A DNA stretch of 64,000 nucleotides from Actinacidiphila rubida (GCF_900110255.1 NZ_FODD01000005.1:186001-250000); one strand, 5' to 3'. Shown: positions 42,605-51,554, counted from the first letter of the stretch. Made by a program: numbers and translations. The notes: generated by a model from the letters alone, not told the origin.

Positions 42605-43429
42605 TCAGCGGGTGACGGCGAGGTGCGACAGGATCACGTCCGCCAGCTCCGCGTCGCCCTCGATCTTCAGCTTGTCCGCGACCGCCGCCGGCCGGACCCG
42701 CCCGCACAGCAGCCGCAGGAACGTCTCCCAGTCCACGATGAACGTCACGGCGGGACCCAGCGACACCGCGGAGTCGATGCTGCCGCGGCCCTCCGCGTTC
42801 ACCCGCACCGTCCGCATGAACTCCAGCGGCCCGTGCACGTCGAACACCACCGCGGAACCCGGCTCGGCCCCCGCGTCCTTCGCGATCAGCTTCGGCAGCG
42901 CGCGCATCACGTAGTCACGGGACAGCACCGCCGCCGCCGACGCCAGGTTCGCCGGCTTGTCGAGCGCGCGGCGCAGGTCCTGCTCGTGCACCCATACGTC
43001 GAACACCCGCCCCCACAGCTGCTCTTCGAGGGTGATCTCGCCGCCGCCGATGGCGCGCACCTCGGCGTCGGGCTGCCGCGACTCGTTCCGCAGCTGCCGC
43101 GAGCGGCGGATGATCGTGTACTCCAGCTCCGCCGTCATCTCCGGCGCCGTGTGGTGACGGCGGGTGTCGACCGGCACCTCGGTGTACCGGGCGATCTCGC
43201 TGTCGATGTGCCGCAGGTCGCTGGGCAGGGTGTGGATGGGACGCGGGTCGCCGAGCAGTTCGCACTCGAAACCGATGACGTGCGAGACGACGTCCCGCAC
43301 CGACCAGTAGGGGCACTCGGTGGGCCGGTTCCACTCGCCCTCGGTGAGCGGCGAGACGAGATCGTTGATGGACTCTATGGAGTGGGTCCAGGCGTCGATG
43401 TACGGCTGGAGTTGGCTGTGGACGGTCAC
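42605..43429 (-). CDS. Maleylpyruvate isomerase family mycothiol-dependent protein (DinB-like)
   Basis: A 274-residue protein. The N-terminal MDMPI/DinB four-helix domain (about 5-150) carries the metal-ligand pattern: His in VVSHVIGFE and the VWVHEQDLRRAL motif with His. The C-terminal part (about 180-270) is an SCP2-like domain (VVFDVHGPLEFMRTVRV). Such enzymes use mycothiol, the actinobacterial thiol, for isomerisation, S-transfer or detoxification. ATG 43429 starts the conserved domain. It is monocistronic and divergent from the amidase gene. The precise reaction is unknown. Confidence 0.85.
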   Translation of the reverse strand: MTVHSQLQPYIDAWTHSIESINDLVSPLTEGEWNRPTECPYWSVRDVVSHVIGFECELLGDPRPIHTLPSDLRHIDSEIARYTEVPVDTRRHHTAPEMTAELEYTIIRRSRQLRNESRQPDAEVRAIGGGEITLEEQLWGRVFDVWVHEQDLRRALDKPANLASAAAVLSRDYVMRALPKLIAKDAGAEPGSAVVFDVHGPLEFMRTVRVNAEGRGSIDSAVSLGPAVTFIVDWETFLRLLCGRVRPAAVADKLKIEGDAELADVILSHLAVTR

Positions 43430-43546
43430 GGGACCCCTCGACGGTCGGTGCGTGGTCGTGGTGGCTGGCGCCTAAGTTACGCTGCGCGCGGGCGCCCACG
43501 CAGTGCTTTCGAGTGACGATGGTAGGCCCGACTAGACGACCAACGT

Positions 43547-44353
43547 ATGGGCGGTGACCCGGTGCGCGCAACGCTTGTCCAGATCGATGTCGACCCGGCG
43601 GAGAAGGCCGGCGACAGGCGGGAGCGCGCGGCCGCGCTCGTCCGCTCCCACAGCGGCGCCGATCTTGTCGTCCTGCCCGAGCTGTGGCCGGTCGGCGCCT
43701 TCGCCGCCGACGACTTCGCGGCCGAGGCCGAACCCCTCGACGGCGGCCCGACCGCCCTGGCCATGTCCGCCGCCGCCCGCGACGCCGGGGTGTGGCTGCA
43801 CGCCGGCTCGATCGTCGAACGGGACCCCGACGGACCCCTCTACAACACCTCGCTGCTGTTCTCGCCCGACGGTGAACTGCACGCCGCCTACCGCAAGATC
43901 CACCGCTTCGGCTTCCACGAGGGCGAGGCCGCGCTGATGTCCGCCGGCCGCGAGATCGTCGCGCCCCGCCTCCCGCACGCCGTCCTGGGCCTCGCCACCT
44001 GCTACGACCTGCGCTTCCCCGAGCAGTTCCGGCTGCTCGTCGACGCCGGCGCCGAGATCCTCGTCGTCCCCGCCGGCTGGCCCGCCCGACGCCTCGCCCA
44101 CTGGCGGCTGCTCGTGCAGGCCCGGGCCGTGGAGTCCCAGTGCTACGTGCTCGCCTGCGGCACCGCGGGCACCCACGCCGGCGTCGAGCAGGCCGGGCAC
44201 AGCATGGCCGTCGACCCGTGGGGCGAGATCCTCGCCGAGGCCGGCCCCGGCGAGCAGTCCCTCACCGTCGACCTCGACCCGGCCAGGGTCGCCGCCACCC
44301 GCGCCGACTTCCCCGTCCTGCGCGACCGCGTCCTCGGCCTGCCCACCCCCTGA
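43547..44353 (+). CDS. Carbon-nitrogen hydrolase (nitrilase superfamily amidase)
   Basis: A 268-residue amidase. The Glu-Lys-Cys triad is complete: Glu45 (LPELWP), Lys117 (YRKIH) and Cys152 (TCYDLRFPE). It probably hydrolyses a small amide such as an omega-amidase or deaminated-glutathione-type substrate. ATG 43547 was kept; GTG 43562 would give the usual MRATLVQ start of orthologues and is nearly as likely. It is divergent from the mycothiol-dependent gene, with a short spacer. It could be one of the metabolite-repair enzymes. Confidence 0.87.
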   Translation: MGGDPVRATLVQIDVDPAEKAGDRRERAAALVRSHSGADLVVLPELWPVGAFAADDFAAEAEPLDGGPTALAMSAAARDAGVWLHAGSIVERDPDGPLYNTSLLFSPDGELHAAYRKIHRFGFHEGEAALMSAGREIVAPRLPHAVLGLATCYDLRFPEQFRLLVDAGAEILVVPAGWPARRLAHWRLLVQARAVESQCYVLACGTAGTHAGVEQAGHSMAVDPWGEILAEAGPGEQSLTVDLDPARVAATRADFPVLRDRVLGLPTP

Positions 44354-44408
44354 CCCCGCGCCACGGAGAAGCCGGGACGCCCCGCGCGCCCTGGCCCGTT
44401 GAGTCGGT

Positions 44409-44909
44409 TCAGTGATCGTCGTGGCCGTGCTCCTTGGCCACCAGCCGGTCCACGCACACCGCGATCGCGATCAGCATCGCCGCGTCCGCGTCCTCCCGCT
44501 CCACGTCGATGGCGTACGCGTCCCGCACGCTGAACCACTTGCGGGAGATGCGGGCCAGCCGCTCCCCCTCGTACTCGATGTCGAACTCCTTGTCGATGAG
44601 GTCGCCGCGGATCTCCAGCTCCTCGCCGGACGCCAGTTCCGCCCGGTAGACCTCGCGCAGCAGCGCCAGCCGCTTCTTCTTCACGGTCACCAGGACCTGC
44701 CCGTCCCGCTCGACGGTCATCGCGTCGCGCAGGCTCAGCAGCTTCTTGTGCACGACGGCGACCACGGCACCCGACGGGTCCTGCAGCTCCAGCGTCTCGC
44801 GCACCCGCAGGACCTTGCCGTGCACGTAGAAGGCCCGGTTCCCGGCCTCGTCCTCGATCCAGTAGTCGTCGCCGATGGCGAACATCTTCTCCCGCACCAC
44901 GAACTTCAT
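44409..44909 (-). CDS. LURP-one/scramblase-like beta-barrel protein
   Basis: A 166-residue protein of the LOR/YxjI family, a Tubby-like all-beta fold. MKFVVREKMFAIGDDYWIED opens the domain, with repeated strands (VVAVVHKKLLSLRDAMTV, and IRKEF-like ISRKWFSVRDAYAI) and a short hydrophobic helix before an acidic His-rich tail. ATG 44909 is the obvious domain start. It faces the amidase tail-to-tail and the NHL gene head-to-head. Bacterial members have no assigned function; they may bind lipids or phosphoinositide-like ligands. Confidence 0.85.
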   Translation of the reverse strand: MKFVVREKMFAIGDDYWIEDEAGNRAFYVHGKVLRVRETLELQDPSGAVVAVVHKKLLSLRDAMTVERDGQVLVTVKKKRLALLREVYRAELASGEELEIRGDLIDKEFDIEYEGERLARISRKWFSVRDAYAIDVEREDADAAMLIAIAVCVDRLVAKEHGHDDH

Positions 44910-44997
44910 GCCTCCCCCTCTACCCCCTCCCCGCCGTCCCCACCCGGCCGGGCCCCTGATCAGCGCAGTCCGCCACGGCGGTGGCACTCTGGAGGGC

Positions 44998-46881
44998 ATG
45001 AACGCACCCTCCTCGTCCCGGCGCCGCGCCCGCGTCCGCGCCCCCCAGCTGATCGGCAAGGGCGGCTGGATCAACACAGGCGACAAGCAGCTCACCCTCG
45101 CGGACCTGCGTGGATCCATCGTGATCCTCGATTTTTGGACCTTCTGCTGTGTGAACTGCCTGCACGTGCTGGACGAGCTGCGGGAGCTGGAGGAGCGGCA
45201 CCAGGACACCGTGGTGATCGTGGGGGTGCACTCGCCGAAGTTCGTGCACGAGGCGGAGCACCAGTCCGTGGTGGACGCGGTCGAGCGGTACGAGGTGCAC
45301 CACCCGGTGCTGGACGACCCGGAGCTGGCGACGTGGCGGCAGTACGCGGTGCGGGCGTGGCCGACGCTCGTGGTGATCGACCCCGAGGGCTACGTCGTGG
45401 CCCAGCACGCGGGTGAGGGACACGCGCACGCGCTGGAGCGGCTCGTCACCCGCCTGGAGCAGGAGCACGCGGCGAAGGGGACGCTGCGGCGCGGCGACGG
45501 CCCTTACGTGCCGCCGGAGCCGGTCGCGACGGATCTGCGGTTCCCGGGCAAGGCGGTGGTGCTGCCGGGCTCGGGGCACTACCTGGTGTCGGACTCGACG
45601 CGGCACGCGCTGGTGGAGCTCGCGGCCGACGGGGAGACGGTGATCCGGCGGATCGGCACCGGTGAGCGCGGCCTGGAGGACGGCGACGCGGCGACCGCGC
45701 GGTTCAGCGAGCCGCAGGGTCTGGCGCTGCTGCCGGACGGCGGCGTCGTGGTGGCGGACACGGTGAACCACGCGCTGCGCCGGGTGGACGTCGAGACCGG
45801 CCGCGTGACGACGGTCGCGGGTACCGGCAGGCAGTGGTGGCAGGGGTCGCCGACGTCGGGTCCGGCCCGTGAGGTGGACCTGTCGTCGCCGTGGGACGTG
45901 GCCTGGTTCGAGGACCGGGTGTGGGTCGCGATGGCGGGCGTGCACCAGCTGTGGACGTACGACCCGGAGCGGGAGCGGGTCGAGGTCGCCGCGGGCACGA
46001 CGAACGAGGGTCTGGTGGACGGGCTGGCGGGGGACGCGTGGTTCGCGCAGCCGTCGGGGCTGTCCGCGGACGGCGCGCGGCTGTGGATCGCCGACTCCGA
46101 GACGTCGGCGCTGCGCTGGGCGGAGCGGTCGGCGGACGGTGACGGCTACGTGGTGCGGACGGCGGTCGGCACGGGCCTGTTCGACTTCGGGCACCGCGAC
46201 GGCGCGGCCGGCCAGGCGCTGCTGCAGCATCCGCTGGGCGTGACGGCGCTGCCGGACGGGTCGGTGGCGGTCAGCGACACGTACAACAACGCGCTGCGCC
46301 GGTACGACCCGGTGAGCGGTGAGGTGTCGACGCTGGCGACGGATCTGCGGGAGCCGTCGGACGCGATGGTGGTGGACGGCGACATCGTCGTCGTGGAGTC
46401 GGCCGCGCACCGGCTGACGCGGATGCGCCTGCCGGAGGAGGCGGTGCGGGTCGAGGCGGTCGCGCACCGGACGCAGCGGGAGGCCACGGACGTGGCGCCG
46501 GGCCCGTTCCGGCTGGACGTGGTGTTCTCCGCGCCGGCCGGTCAGAAGCTGGACGAGCGGTACGGGCCGTCGACGCGGCTGCTGGTCAGCGCGACGCCGC
46601 CGGAGCTGCTGAAGGACGGCGCGGGCAAGGGCACGGACCTGTTCCGGGACCTGGTCCTCGACCCGGCGGTGCCGGAGGGCGTGCTGCACGTGTCGGCGAT
46701 GGCCGCGTCGTGCGACGACGATCCGGACAACGAGTACCCGGCGTGCCACGTCCACCAGCAGGACTGGGGTGTGCCGGTGCGGCTGGTGGACGGTGCCGGG
46801 GCGCGCCTGGCGCTGGTGCTGGCAGGCATCGATGAAGGGGCTGAAGGGGCTGAAGGCGCTGAGGGGGTCGACGGGGCGTAG
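44998..46881 (+). CDS. Thioredoxin-NHL repeat fusion protein
   Basis: A 627-residue protein similar to NHL-repeat-containing protein 2. A thioredoxin-like domain (about 14-165) has the FCCVNC active site, in which Cys51 and Cys54 form the CxxC and Cys50 is an extra neighbour. An NHL beta-propeller (about 185-470) has repeats such as FSEPQGLALLPDGGVVVADTVNHALRR. A C-terminal domain follows, ending with Glu-Gly-Ala repeats. No signal peptide is visible, so it is probably cytoplasmic. ATG 44998 has GGAGGG just upstream. It is likely a redox scaffold; the partner is unknown. Confidence 0.88.
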   Translation: MNAPSSSRRRARVRAPQLIGKGGWINTGDKQLTLADLRGSIVILDFWTFCCVNCLHVLDELRELEERHQDTVVIVGVHSPKFVHEAEHQSVVDAVERYEVHHPVLDDPELATWRQYAVRAWPTLVVIDPEGYVVAQHAGEGHAHALERLVTRLEQEHAAKGTLRRGDGPYVPPEPVATDLRFPGKAVVLPGSGHYLVSDSTRHALVELAADGETVIRRIGTGERGLEDGDAATARFSEPQGLALLPDGGVVVADTVNHALRRVDVETGRVTTVAGTGRQWWQGSPTSGPAREVDLSSPWDVAWFEDRVWVAMAGVHQLWTYDPERERVEVAAGTTNEGLVDGLAGDAWFAQPSGLSADGARLWIADSETSALRWAERSADGDGYVVRTAVGTGLFDFGHRDGAAGQALLQHPLGVTALPDGSVAVSDTYNNALRRYDPVSGEVSTLATDLREPSDAMVVDGDIVVVESAAHRLTRMRLPEEAVRVEAVAHRTQREATDVAPGPFRLDVVFSAPAGQKLDERYGPSTRLLVSATPPELLKDGAGKGTDLFRDLVLDPAVPEGVLHVSAMAASCDDDPDNEYPACHVHQQDWGVPVRLVDGAGARLALVLAGIDEGAEGAEGAEGVDGA

Positions 46882-46943
46882 GCGTCCGAGGGCCGACGCG
46901 GCCGGCACGGATGACGCGGCCGGGGCGGATGACGCGGCCGAGC

Positions 46944-46990
46944 GGCGCCGTGGCCGGAGCAGGACGAGCGGATGCTCCGGCCGCGGCGCC
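46944..46990. terminator. Convergent terminator after the thioredoxin-NHL gene
   Basis: An 18-bp stem with a single G-T wobble (GGCGCCGTGGCCGGAGCA with its complement) and an 11-base loop lies between converging genes. Confidence 0.8.
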
Positions 46991-47005
46991 GCCCGCGCCC
47001 GCCGG

Positions 47006-47239
47006 TCAGAAGCGGCGCTCGGTGTAGCGCTCCTCCACCACCGGCGGCACGTCGCCGTCGGCGGTGGGGGGCATGCGGCGCCGCTTGAAGATGCTGACGT
47101 AGGTGGCGAGTCCGATCGCGCCCACGGCCATCATGATCACCCCGACGAGGTCGAGGTTGACGCCTTTCATGTGCCAGTCGGTGGCGAAGGTGACGATCGC
47201 GCCGACGGCTATGAGGATGATGCAGCCTCCGATGCCCAC
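47006..47239 (-). CDS. DUF6458 small two-helix membrane protein
   Basis: A 77-residue protein. The first membrane segment is IGGCIILIAVGAIVTFA, followed by the polar motif DWHMKGVNLDLVG and a second segment (VGVIMMAVGAIGLATYV). A basic then acidic C-terminal tail (IFKRRRMPP to VEERYTERRF) completes it. The pattern is diagnostic of DUF6458 proteins, abundant in Streptomyces, often in several copies. Function unknown; possibly a stress-responsive envelope protein. GTG and ATG options coincide; ATG 47239 is best. Confidence 0.85.
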   Translation of the reverse strand: MGIGGCIILIAVGAIVTFATDWHMKGVNLDLVGVIMMAVGAIGLATYVSIFKRRRMPPTADGDVPPVVEERYTERRF

Positions 47240-47479
47240 AAGGCCCGCCTCCTGAAGTCGAGTTCGCCAGTGGTCCGGTGGTTCGCCTGCCCCGGCTGGA
47301 CGCGGGCATGCAGCCGGGCCCTCGGCGGTGGCTCCCCGCGGCAGGGTCTGACGTTCGTGGGGGACGTCGAGCAGGGCGGCGACTACTTCTCCGCGGCCCC
47401 CGTCGTGGTCGCCTGCCGCTGACCGGCGGCACGCGGGAGCCGGACCGCGGGCCCGCGCGGCGGAGCCGGGCCCGGTGGC
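47240..47479. other. 240-base gene-free spacer
   Basis: No supportable gene lies between DUF6458 and the M18 peptidase, both minus-strand. The sequence has no notable repeats or hairpins. The promoter of the DUF6458 gene presumably lies in the first part. Confidence 0.35.
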
Positions 47480-48778
47480 TCAGCCCTGGAGGAAGGCGGC
47501 CAGCGCGGACGCCAGCAGGTGCGGGTCGTCGGCGCCGCACAGTTCGCGTGCCGAGTGCATGGACAGGATCGGCACGCCGACGTCGACGGTGGTGATGCCG
47601 AGCCGCGCGGAGGTGATGGGGCCGATGGTGGTGCCGCAGGGCATCGCGTTGCTGGACACGAAGTGCTGGAACGGCACTCCGGCGCGGTCGCACGCGGCGG
47701 CGAAGACGCCGCGGCCGGTGGCGTCGGTGGCGTAGCGCTGGTTGACGTTGGTCTTGAGGATCGGCCCGCCGTTGGCCCGCGGGTGGTGCGTGGGGTCGTG
47801 GCGCTCGGGGTAGTTGGGGTGCACGGCGTGGCCGACGTCGGAGGAGACGCAGACGGTGCCGGCCAGCGCGCGCTGCCGGTCCTCGAAGGTGCCGCCGCGG
47901 GCGTGCACCGAGCGTTCCAGGACGTTGCCGAGCAGCGGGCCCTGGGCACCGGTGTCGGACTCGCTGCCGTTCTCCTCGTGGTCGAAGGCGGCCATGACGG
48001 GGATGTACGGCAGCGCGTCGCCGTCGGCGGCGGCCGCGGTGAGGGCGGCCAGGCAGGCGTGCACGGACAGCAGGTTGTCCAGCCGCGGGGAGGCGAGCAG
48101 TTCGCGGTCGCGGCCCAGGTAGGCGGGCGGCTGGACGTCGTGGGCCATCAGGTCCCAGCCGACGACGTCGGCGGCGTCCAGGCCGGCCTCGTCGGCGAGG
48201 AAGGCGACGAGGTCGCCCTCGTGGGGGTCGCCGAGGCCCCACAGCGGCTGCAGGTGCCGCTGCTTGTCGAGCTTGAGGCCGTTGTCGTTGACGCCGCGGT
48301 CGAGGTGGACGGCGAGCTGGGCGACGCGCAGCAGCGGCCGGTCGACGTTCACCAGGCGGGTGGAGCCGTCGCGCAGCGACAGCCGGCCGGCCAGGCCCAG
48401 GTCGCGGTCGAGCCAGCTGTTGAGCAGCGGGCCGCCGTAGACCTCCACGGCGATCTGGCGCCAGCCGGCGGAGCCCATGTCGGGCAGCGGCTTGACCCGC
48501 AGGTTGGGGGAGTCGGTGTGGGCACCGACGACGCGGTAGGGCGTCTCGGGGCGGGCGCCCGCGGGCACGTACCAGGCGATGATCGCGCCGCCGCGCAGCA
48601 CGTACTTCCCGCCGGCCGACGCGTCCCAGCGGTCGGTCTCCTCGAGCCGGCGGAAGCCCGCCTTCTCCAGCCGCGCGGCGGCCGCGGCCACGGCGTGGTA
48701 CGGCGACGGTGCGGACGGGACGAACGCGGCCAGGTCGTCGGTGTGGGTGCGGTCGAACACATGCGGCTGAGCAGTCAT
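47480..48778 (-). CDS. M18 family aminopeptidase (aspartyl aminopeptidase-like, ApeB type)
   Basis: A 432-residue metallo-aminopeptidase. The binuclear zinc ligands are recognisable: His and Asp in GAHTDSPN, the Glu pair in FDHEENGS, Asp in CVSSDVGHAVHP, and the last His in ILSMHSARE. The family removes acidic or other N-terminal residues in the cytoplasm. ATG 48778 was chosen over an upstream GTG because it starts TAQPHVFDRTH with no added conservation. It lies downstream of the acyl-CoA dehydrogenase gene, separated by a hairpin, so it is probably transcribed separately. Confidence 0.9.
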   Translation of the reverse strand: MTAQPHVFDRTHTDDLAAFVPSAPSPYHAVAAAAARLEKAGFRRLEETDRWDASAGGKYVLRGGAIIAWYVPAGARPETPYRVVGAHTDSPNLRVKPLPDMGSAGWRQIAVEVYGGPLLNSWLDRDLGLAGRLSLRDGSTRLVNVDRPLLRVAQLAVHLDRGVNDNGLKLDKQRHLQPLWGLGDPHEGDLVAFLADEAGLDAADVVGWDLMAHDVQPPAYLGRDRELLASPRLDNLLSVHACLAALTAAAADGDALPYIPVMAAFDHEENGSESDTGAQGPLLGNVLERSVHARGGTFEDRQRALAGTVCVSSDVGHAVHPNYPERHDPTHHPRANGGPILKTNVNQRYATDATGRGVFAAACDRAGVPFQHFVSSNAMPCGTTIGPITSARLGITTVDVGVPILSMHSARELCGADDPHLLASALAAFLQG

Positions 48779-48809
48779 GGCCGCCAGCTTAGTTTCGGCC
48801 ACGCGCGAC

Positions 48810-48837
48810 GGGCCGCCGTCATCGAGGACGGCGGCCC
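48810..48837 (-). terminator. Terminator between the acyl-CoA dehydrogenase and aminopeptidase genes
   Basis: GGGCCGCCGTC and GACGGCGGCCC form a perfect 11-bp stem with a 6-base loop downstream of the minus-strand dehydrogenase. Confidence 0.75.
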
Positions 48838-48889
48838 GCCGCGGTGCGCTCGCGGGGCCCGGGGGCCCGGCGGGGAAGGTCCGGAACGG

Positions 48890-50716
48890 TCAGAAGGCCG
48901 TCTCGTCCAGGTCCATCACGTCGAGGGTGACGGCCTCGGCGAGGGCCCGCTGGCCGCCGACGCCCGGCAGGATCTGCGTGGCGAAGAACGTCGCCGCCGC
49001 GATCTTGCCGGCGTAGAAGGCGGCGTCCTTGCCGGTGGCGGCGGGCAGCTTCTCCGCGGCGACGGCCGCGCCGCGCAGCAGCAGGTAGGCCACGACGACG
49101 TCGCCGGAGGCCAGCAGCAGCCGGGTGGTGTTCAGGCCGACCTTGTAGATCGAGCGGACGTCCTTCTCGGTGGCGGCGAGGTCGGCGAGCATGGTGCCGA
49201 CGATCGCCTCCAGGTCCGCGGCGGCCTTGGCGAGCTGCTCGCGCCCGGCGGCCAGCTGCTCGCCGCCCGCGGCCTCGGCGAGGAACTTCTTGATCTCCTC
49301 GCTGAGCGAGGTCAGCGCCTGGCCCTGGTCGCGGACGATCTTGCGGAAGAAGTAGTCCTGGCCCTGGATCGCCGTGGTGCCCTCGTAGAGGGTGTCGATC
49401 TTGGCGTCCCGGATGTACTGCTCGATCGGGTACTCCTGCAGGTAGCCGGAGCCGCCGAAGGTCTGCAGCGACTGGGCCAGCTGCTCGTAGGACTTCTCCG
49501 AGCCGTAGCCCTTGACGATGGGCAGCAGCAGGTCGTTGAGGCCGTGCAGGCGGGAGGCGTCCTCGCCGGTGGCCTCGGCGGTCTGGATCGCGTCCTGGAC
49601 GGAGGCGGTGTAGAGCACCAGGGCCCGCATGCCCTCGGCGTACGCCTTCTGCGTCATCAGCGAGCGGCGCACGTCGGGGTGGTGGGTGATGGTGACCTTG
49701 GGCGCGGTCTTGTCCATGAACTGCGACAGGTCGGTGCCCTGCACGCGCTCCTTGGCGTACTCCAGCGCGTTGAGGTAGCCGGTGGACAGGGTGGCGATGG
49801 CCTTGGTGCCGACCATCATCCGGGCGAACTCGATGATCCGGAACATCTGCCGGATGCCTTCGTGCTTCTCGCCGATCAGCCAGCCCTTGGCGGGGTGCTT
49901 GTCGCCGAACGTCATCTCGCACGTGTTGGACGCCTTCAGGCCCATCTTGTGCTCGACGTTGGTGGCGTAGACGCCGTTGCGCTCGCCCAGTTCGCCGGTC
50001 TCGAAGTCGAACTCGTACTTCGGGACCATGAACAGCGACAGGCCCTTGGTGCCGGGTCCGGCGCCCTCGGGGCGGGCCAGCACGTAGTGGATGATGTTCT
50101 CGGACATGTCGTGCTCGCCCGAGGTGATGAAGCGCTTGACGCCCTCGATGTGCCAGGTGCCGTCGTCCTGACGCACGGCCTTGGTGCGGCCGGCGCCGAC
50201 GTCCGAGCCGGCGTCCGGCTCGGTGAGCACCATGGTGGAGCCCCACTGCTTCTCGACGGCCAGCGCGGCGATCCTCTTCTGCTCCTCGGTGCCCTCCTCG
50301 TAGAGGATGCCGGCGAAGGCCGGGCCGGAGGAGTACATCCAGATCGCCGGGTTGGAGCCCAGCACCAGCTCGGCGTAGGACCAGATCAGGGAGCGCGGCG
50401 CGGTGGTGCCGCCGATGTCCTCGGGCAGGCCCAGCCGCCAGTACTCGGCGTCCATGAACGCCTGGTAGCTCTTCTTGAAGGTGTCCGGGATCGGCGCGGT
50501 GTTGGTGTCGGGGTCGAAGACCGGCGGGGTGCGGTCCGCGTCCGCGAACGACTCGGCGAGTTCGTTCTCGGCCAGGCGCGCCAGCTCACCGAGGATGTCC
50601 TTCGCGGTCTCCACGTCCATCTCCGCGAACGGACCCGTGCCGTAGAGCTGGTCGCGGCCGAGTACCTCGAAGAGGTTGAACTCGATGTCGCGGAGGTTCG
50701 ACTTGTAGTGGCCCAT
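48890..50716 (-). CDS. Long-form acyl-CoA dehydrogenase (FadE5-like)
   Basis: A 608-residue FAD enzyme, longer than the usual 380-400 because of an N-terminal helical extension and a C-terminal domain, as in mycobacterial FadE5. It oxidises acyl-CoA esters to enoyl-CoA in fatty-acid beta-oxidation. The catalytic base is Glu445 in LYEGTTAIQ, and FAD/substrate loops include [15 protein letters not shown] and the ITSGEHD region. ATG 50716 begins [16 protein letters not shown], conserved in this subgroup. A TAC-N6-GTA palindrome at 50803-50814 lies about 90 bases upstream and may bind a TetR-type lipid regulator. Confidence 0.9.
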   Translation of the reverse strand: MGHYKSNLRDIEFNLFEVLGRDQLYGTGPFAEMDVETAKDILGELARLAENELAESFADADRTPPVFDPDTNTAPIPDTFKKSYQAFMDAEYWRLGLPEDIGGTTAPRSLIWSYAELVLGSNPAIWMYSSGPAFAGILYEEGTEEQKRIAALAVEKQWGSTMVLTEPDAGSDVGAGRTKAVRQDDGTWHIEGVKRFITSGEHDMSENIIHYVLARPEGAGPGTKGLSLFMVPKYEFDFETGELGERNGVYATNVEHKMGLKASNTCEMTFGDKHPAKGWLIGEKHEGIRQMFRIIEFARMMVGTKAIATLSTGYLNALEYAKERVQGTDLSQFMDKTAPKVTITHHPDVRRSLMTQKAYAEGMRALVLYTASVQDAIQTAEATGEDASRLHGLNDLLLPIVKGYGSEKSYEQLAQSLQTFGGSGYLQEYPIEQYIRDAKIDTLYEGTTAIQGQDYFFRKIVRDQGQALTSLSEEIKKFLAEAAGGEQLAAGREQLAKAAADLEAIVGTMLADLAATEKDVRSIYKVGLNTTRLLLASGDVVVAYLLLRGAAVAAEKLPAATGKDAAFYAGKIAAATFFATQILPGVGGQRALAEAVTLDVMDLDETAF

Positions 50717-50802
50717 GACGACGGCTCCGTATCGCTGCTGCTGTCACAACTGGTCGGTAGGTGATCAAGAAGTGAAGACGAGTGGCTGTACCGAAATGAT
50801 GC

Positions 50803-50814
50803 TACCCGTCAGTA
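50803..50814. promoter_or_regulatory. Candidate lipid-regulator operator upstream of the acyl-CoA dehydrogenase
   Basis: TACCCGTCAGTA is a TAC-N6-GTA dyad in an unusually AT-rich patch (ATGATGCT to CAGTAATAAGA). On the minus strand it directly precedes TAGCAT, a plausible -10. Beta-oxidation genes of actinobacteria often have TetR sites of this size; the binder is not identified. Confidence 0.35.
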
Positions 50815-50906
50815 ATAAGACGCAACCCCTCACGGTCCGATGTGACGGTCCCCTCGCCCGCCGCGGGATTCCGGCCGCCCGGCGGCCGGGGGGTGCCGGG
50901 CTTCGT

Positions 50907-50912
50907 TAGGCT
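50907..50912 (+). promoter_or_regulatory. Leaderless -10 element of the SseB-like gene
   Basis: TAGGCT lies 7 bases before GTG 50920, where transcription would start at the start codon. There is no Shine-Dalgarno. Confidence 0.6.
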
Positions 50913-50919
50913 AGGGGCC

Positions 50920-51399
50920 GTGTACGGCTACGAGCAGAGCGTGAACCCTGGGCCCGGCGGACCGGTCCCGGGTGGTGCGTCCATGCCCGGCCCCATGGGT
51001 GGCGGCTACCAGGAGCCCGCACCGGCCTATCCCGAGCCGTCGCCGCCGTCGCTGGCCGACGCGGTGCGGGCCTTCACCACCGGGTCGATGTCCGCGGAGG
51101 ACTTCCAGGCGGTCTTCGCCACGTCCAAGGTCTACTGCCCGCGCGGCGAGAACCCCGGCTTCCTGGCGCTGCACGACACCCAGCAGCCGGTCATCCCGAT
51201 GTTCAGCTCGCTCAAGGAGCTGCGCCGTTACGCCGGCAAGGAGTCCAAGTACTTCGTGATCACCGGCGCCGAGGTGCTCGACCTGCTGCCGACCGGCTAC
51301 GGCTTCGTGATCGACATCGACGGCCAGCACCGCATGGTGTTCGACGCGAAGGCCGTCGAGCAGATGGTCGAGTTCACCATGCGCCGGATGTACGGCTGA
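50920..51399 (+). CDS. SseB family protein
   Basis: A 159-residue protein. A Gly/Pro/Tyr-rich start of about 45 residues (YGYEQSVNPGPGG) is followed by an SseB N-domain-like region (SLADAVRAFTTGSMSAEDFQAVFATSKVY to MRRMYG) with an alpha/beta pattern. The domain is found in regulators and enhancers of serine sensitivity; in actinobacteria its role is unclear, with links to type VII secretion and unfolded-protein handling in some genera. GTG 50920 was chosen because a -10 element lies 7 bases upstream, indicating a leaderless start. Confidence 0.8.
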   Translation: MYGYEQSVNPGPGGPVPGGASMPGPMGGGYQEPAPAYPEPSPPSLADAVRAFTTGSMSAEDFQAVFATSKVYCPRGENPGFLALHDTQQPVIPMFSSLKELRRYAGKESKYFVITGAEVLDLLPTGYGFVIDIDGQHRMVFDAKAVEQMVEFTMRRMYG

Positions 51400-51538
51400 C
51401 GCGCTGCCGCGCGGCACCCCTGCGTCCCACTCCTTCCTCGCCCCTTCCTCTCCGCTCTCTCGCTGTTTCCCCTGCACTTCCTCTCCATCGCACCGCGCTC
51501 ACGCGTGAGGGAATGGCTACGCCTTGCGAGATGTTAAG

Positions 51539-51554
51539 AGTTCAACTAACTTGA
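51539..51554. promoter_or_regulatory. Candidate MarR-type palindrome upstream of the pirin gene
   Basis: AGTT-C-AACT (51539-51547) overlaps TCAA-CTAAC-TTGA (51542-51554) in a 26-base AT-rich island 30 bases before the pirin start. Pirin genes often have redox-sensing MarR repressors; no such gene lies adjacent here. Confidence 0.4.

Noticed and set aside
47519..50764. 1081-residue open frame antisense to the aminopeptidase and acyl-CoA dehydrogenase
   Set aside because: It has no recognisable motifs, covers two real genes on the opposite strand, and crosses a terminator hairpin.
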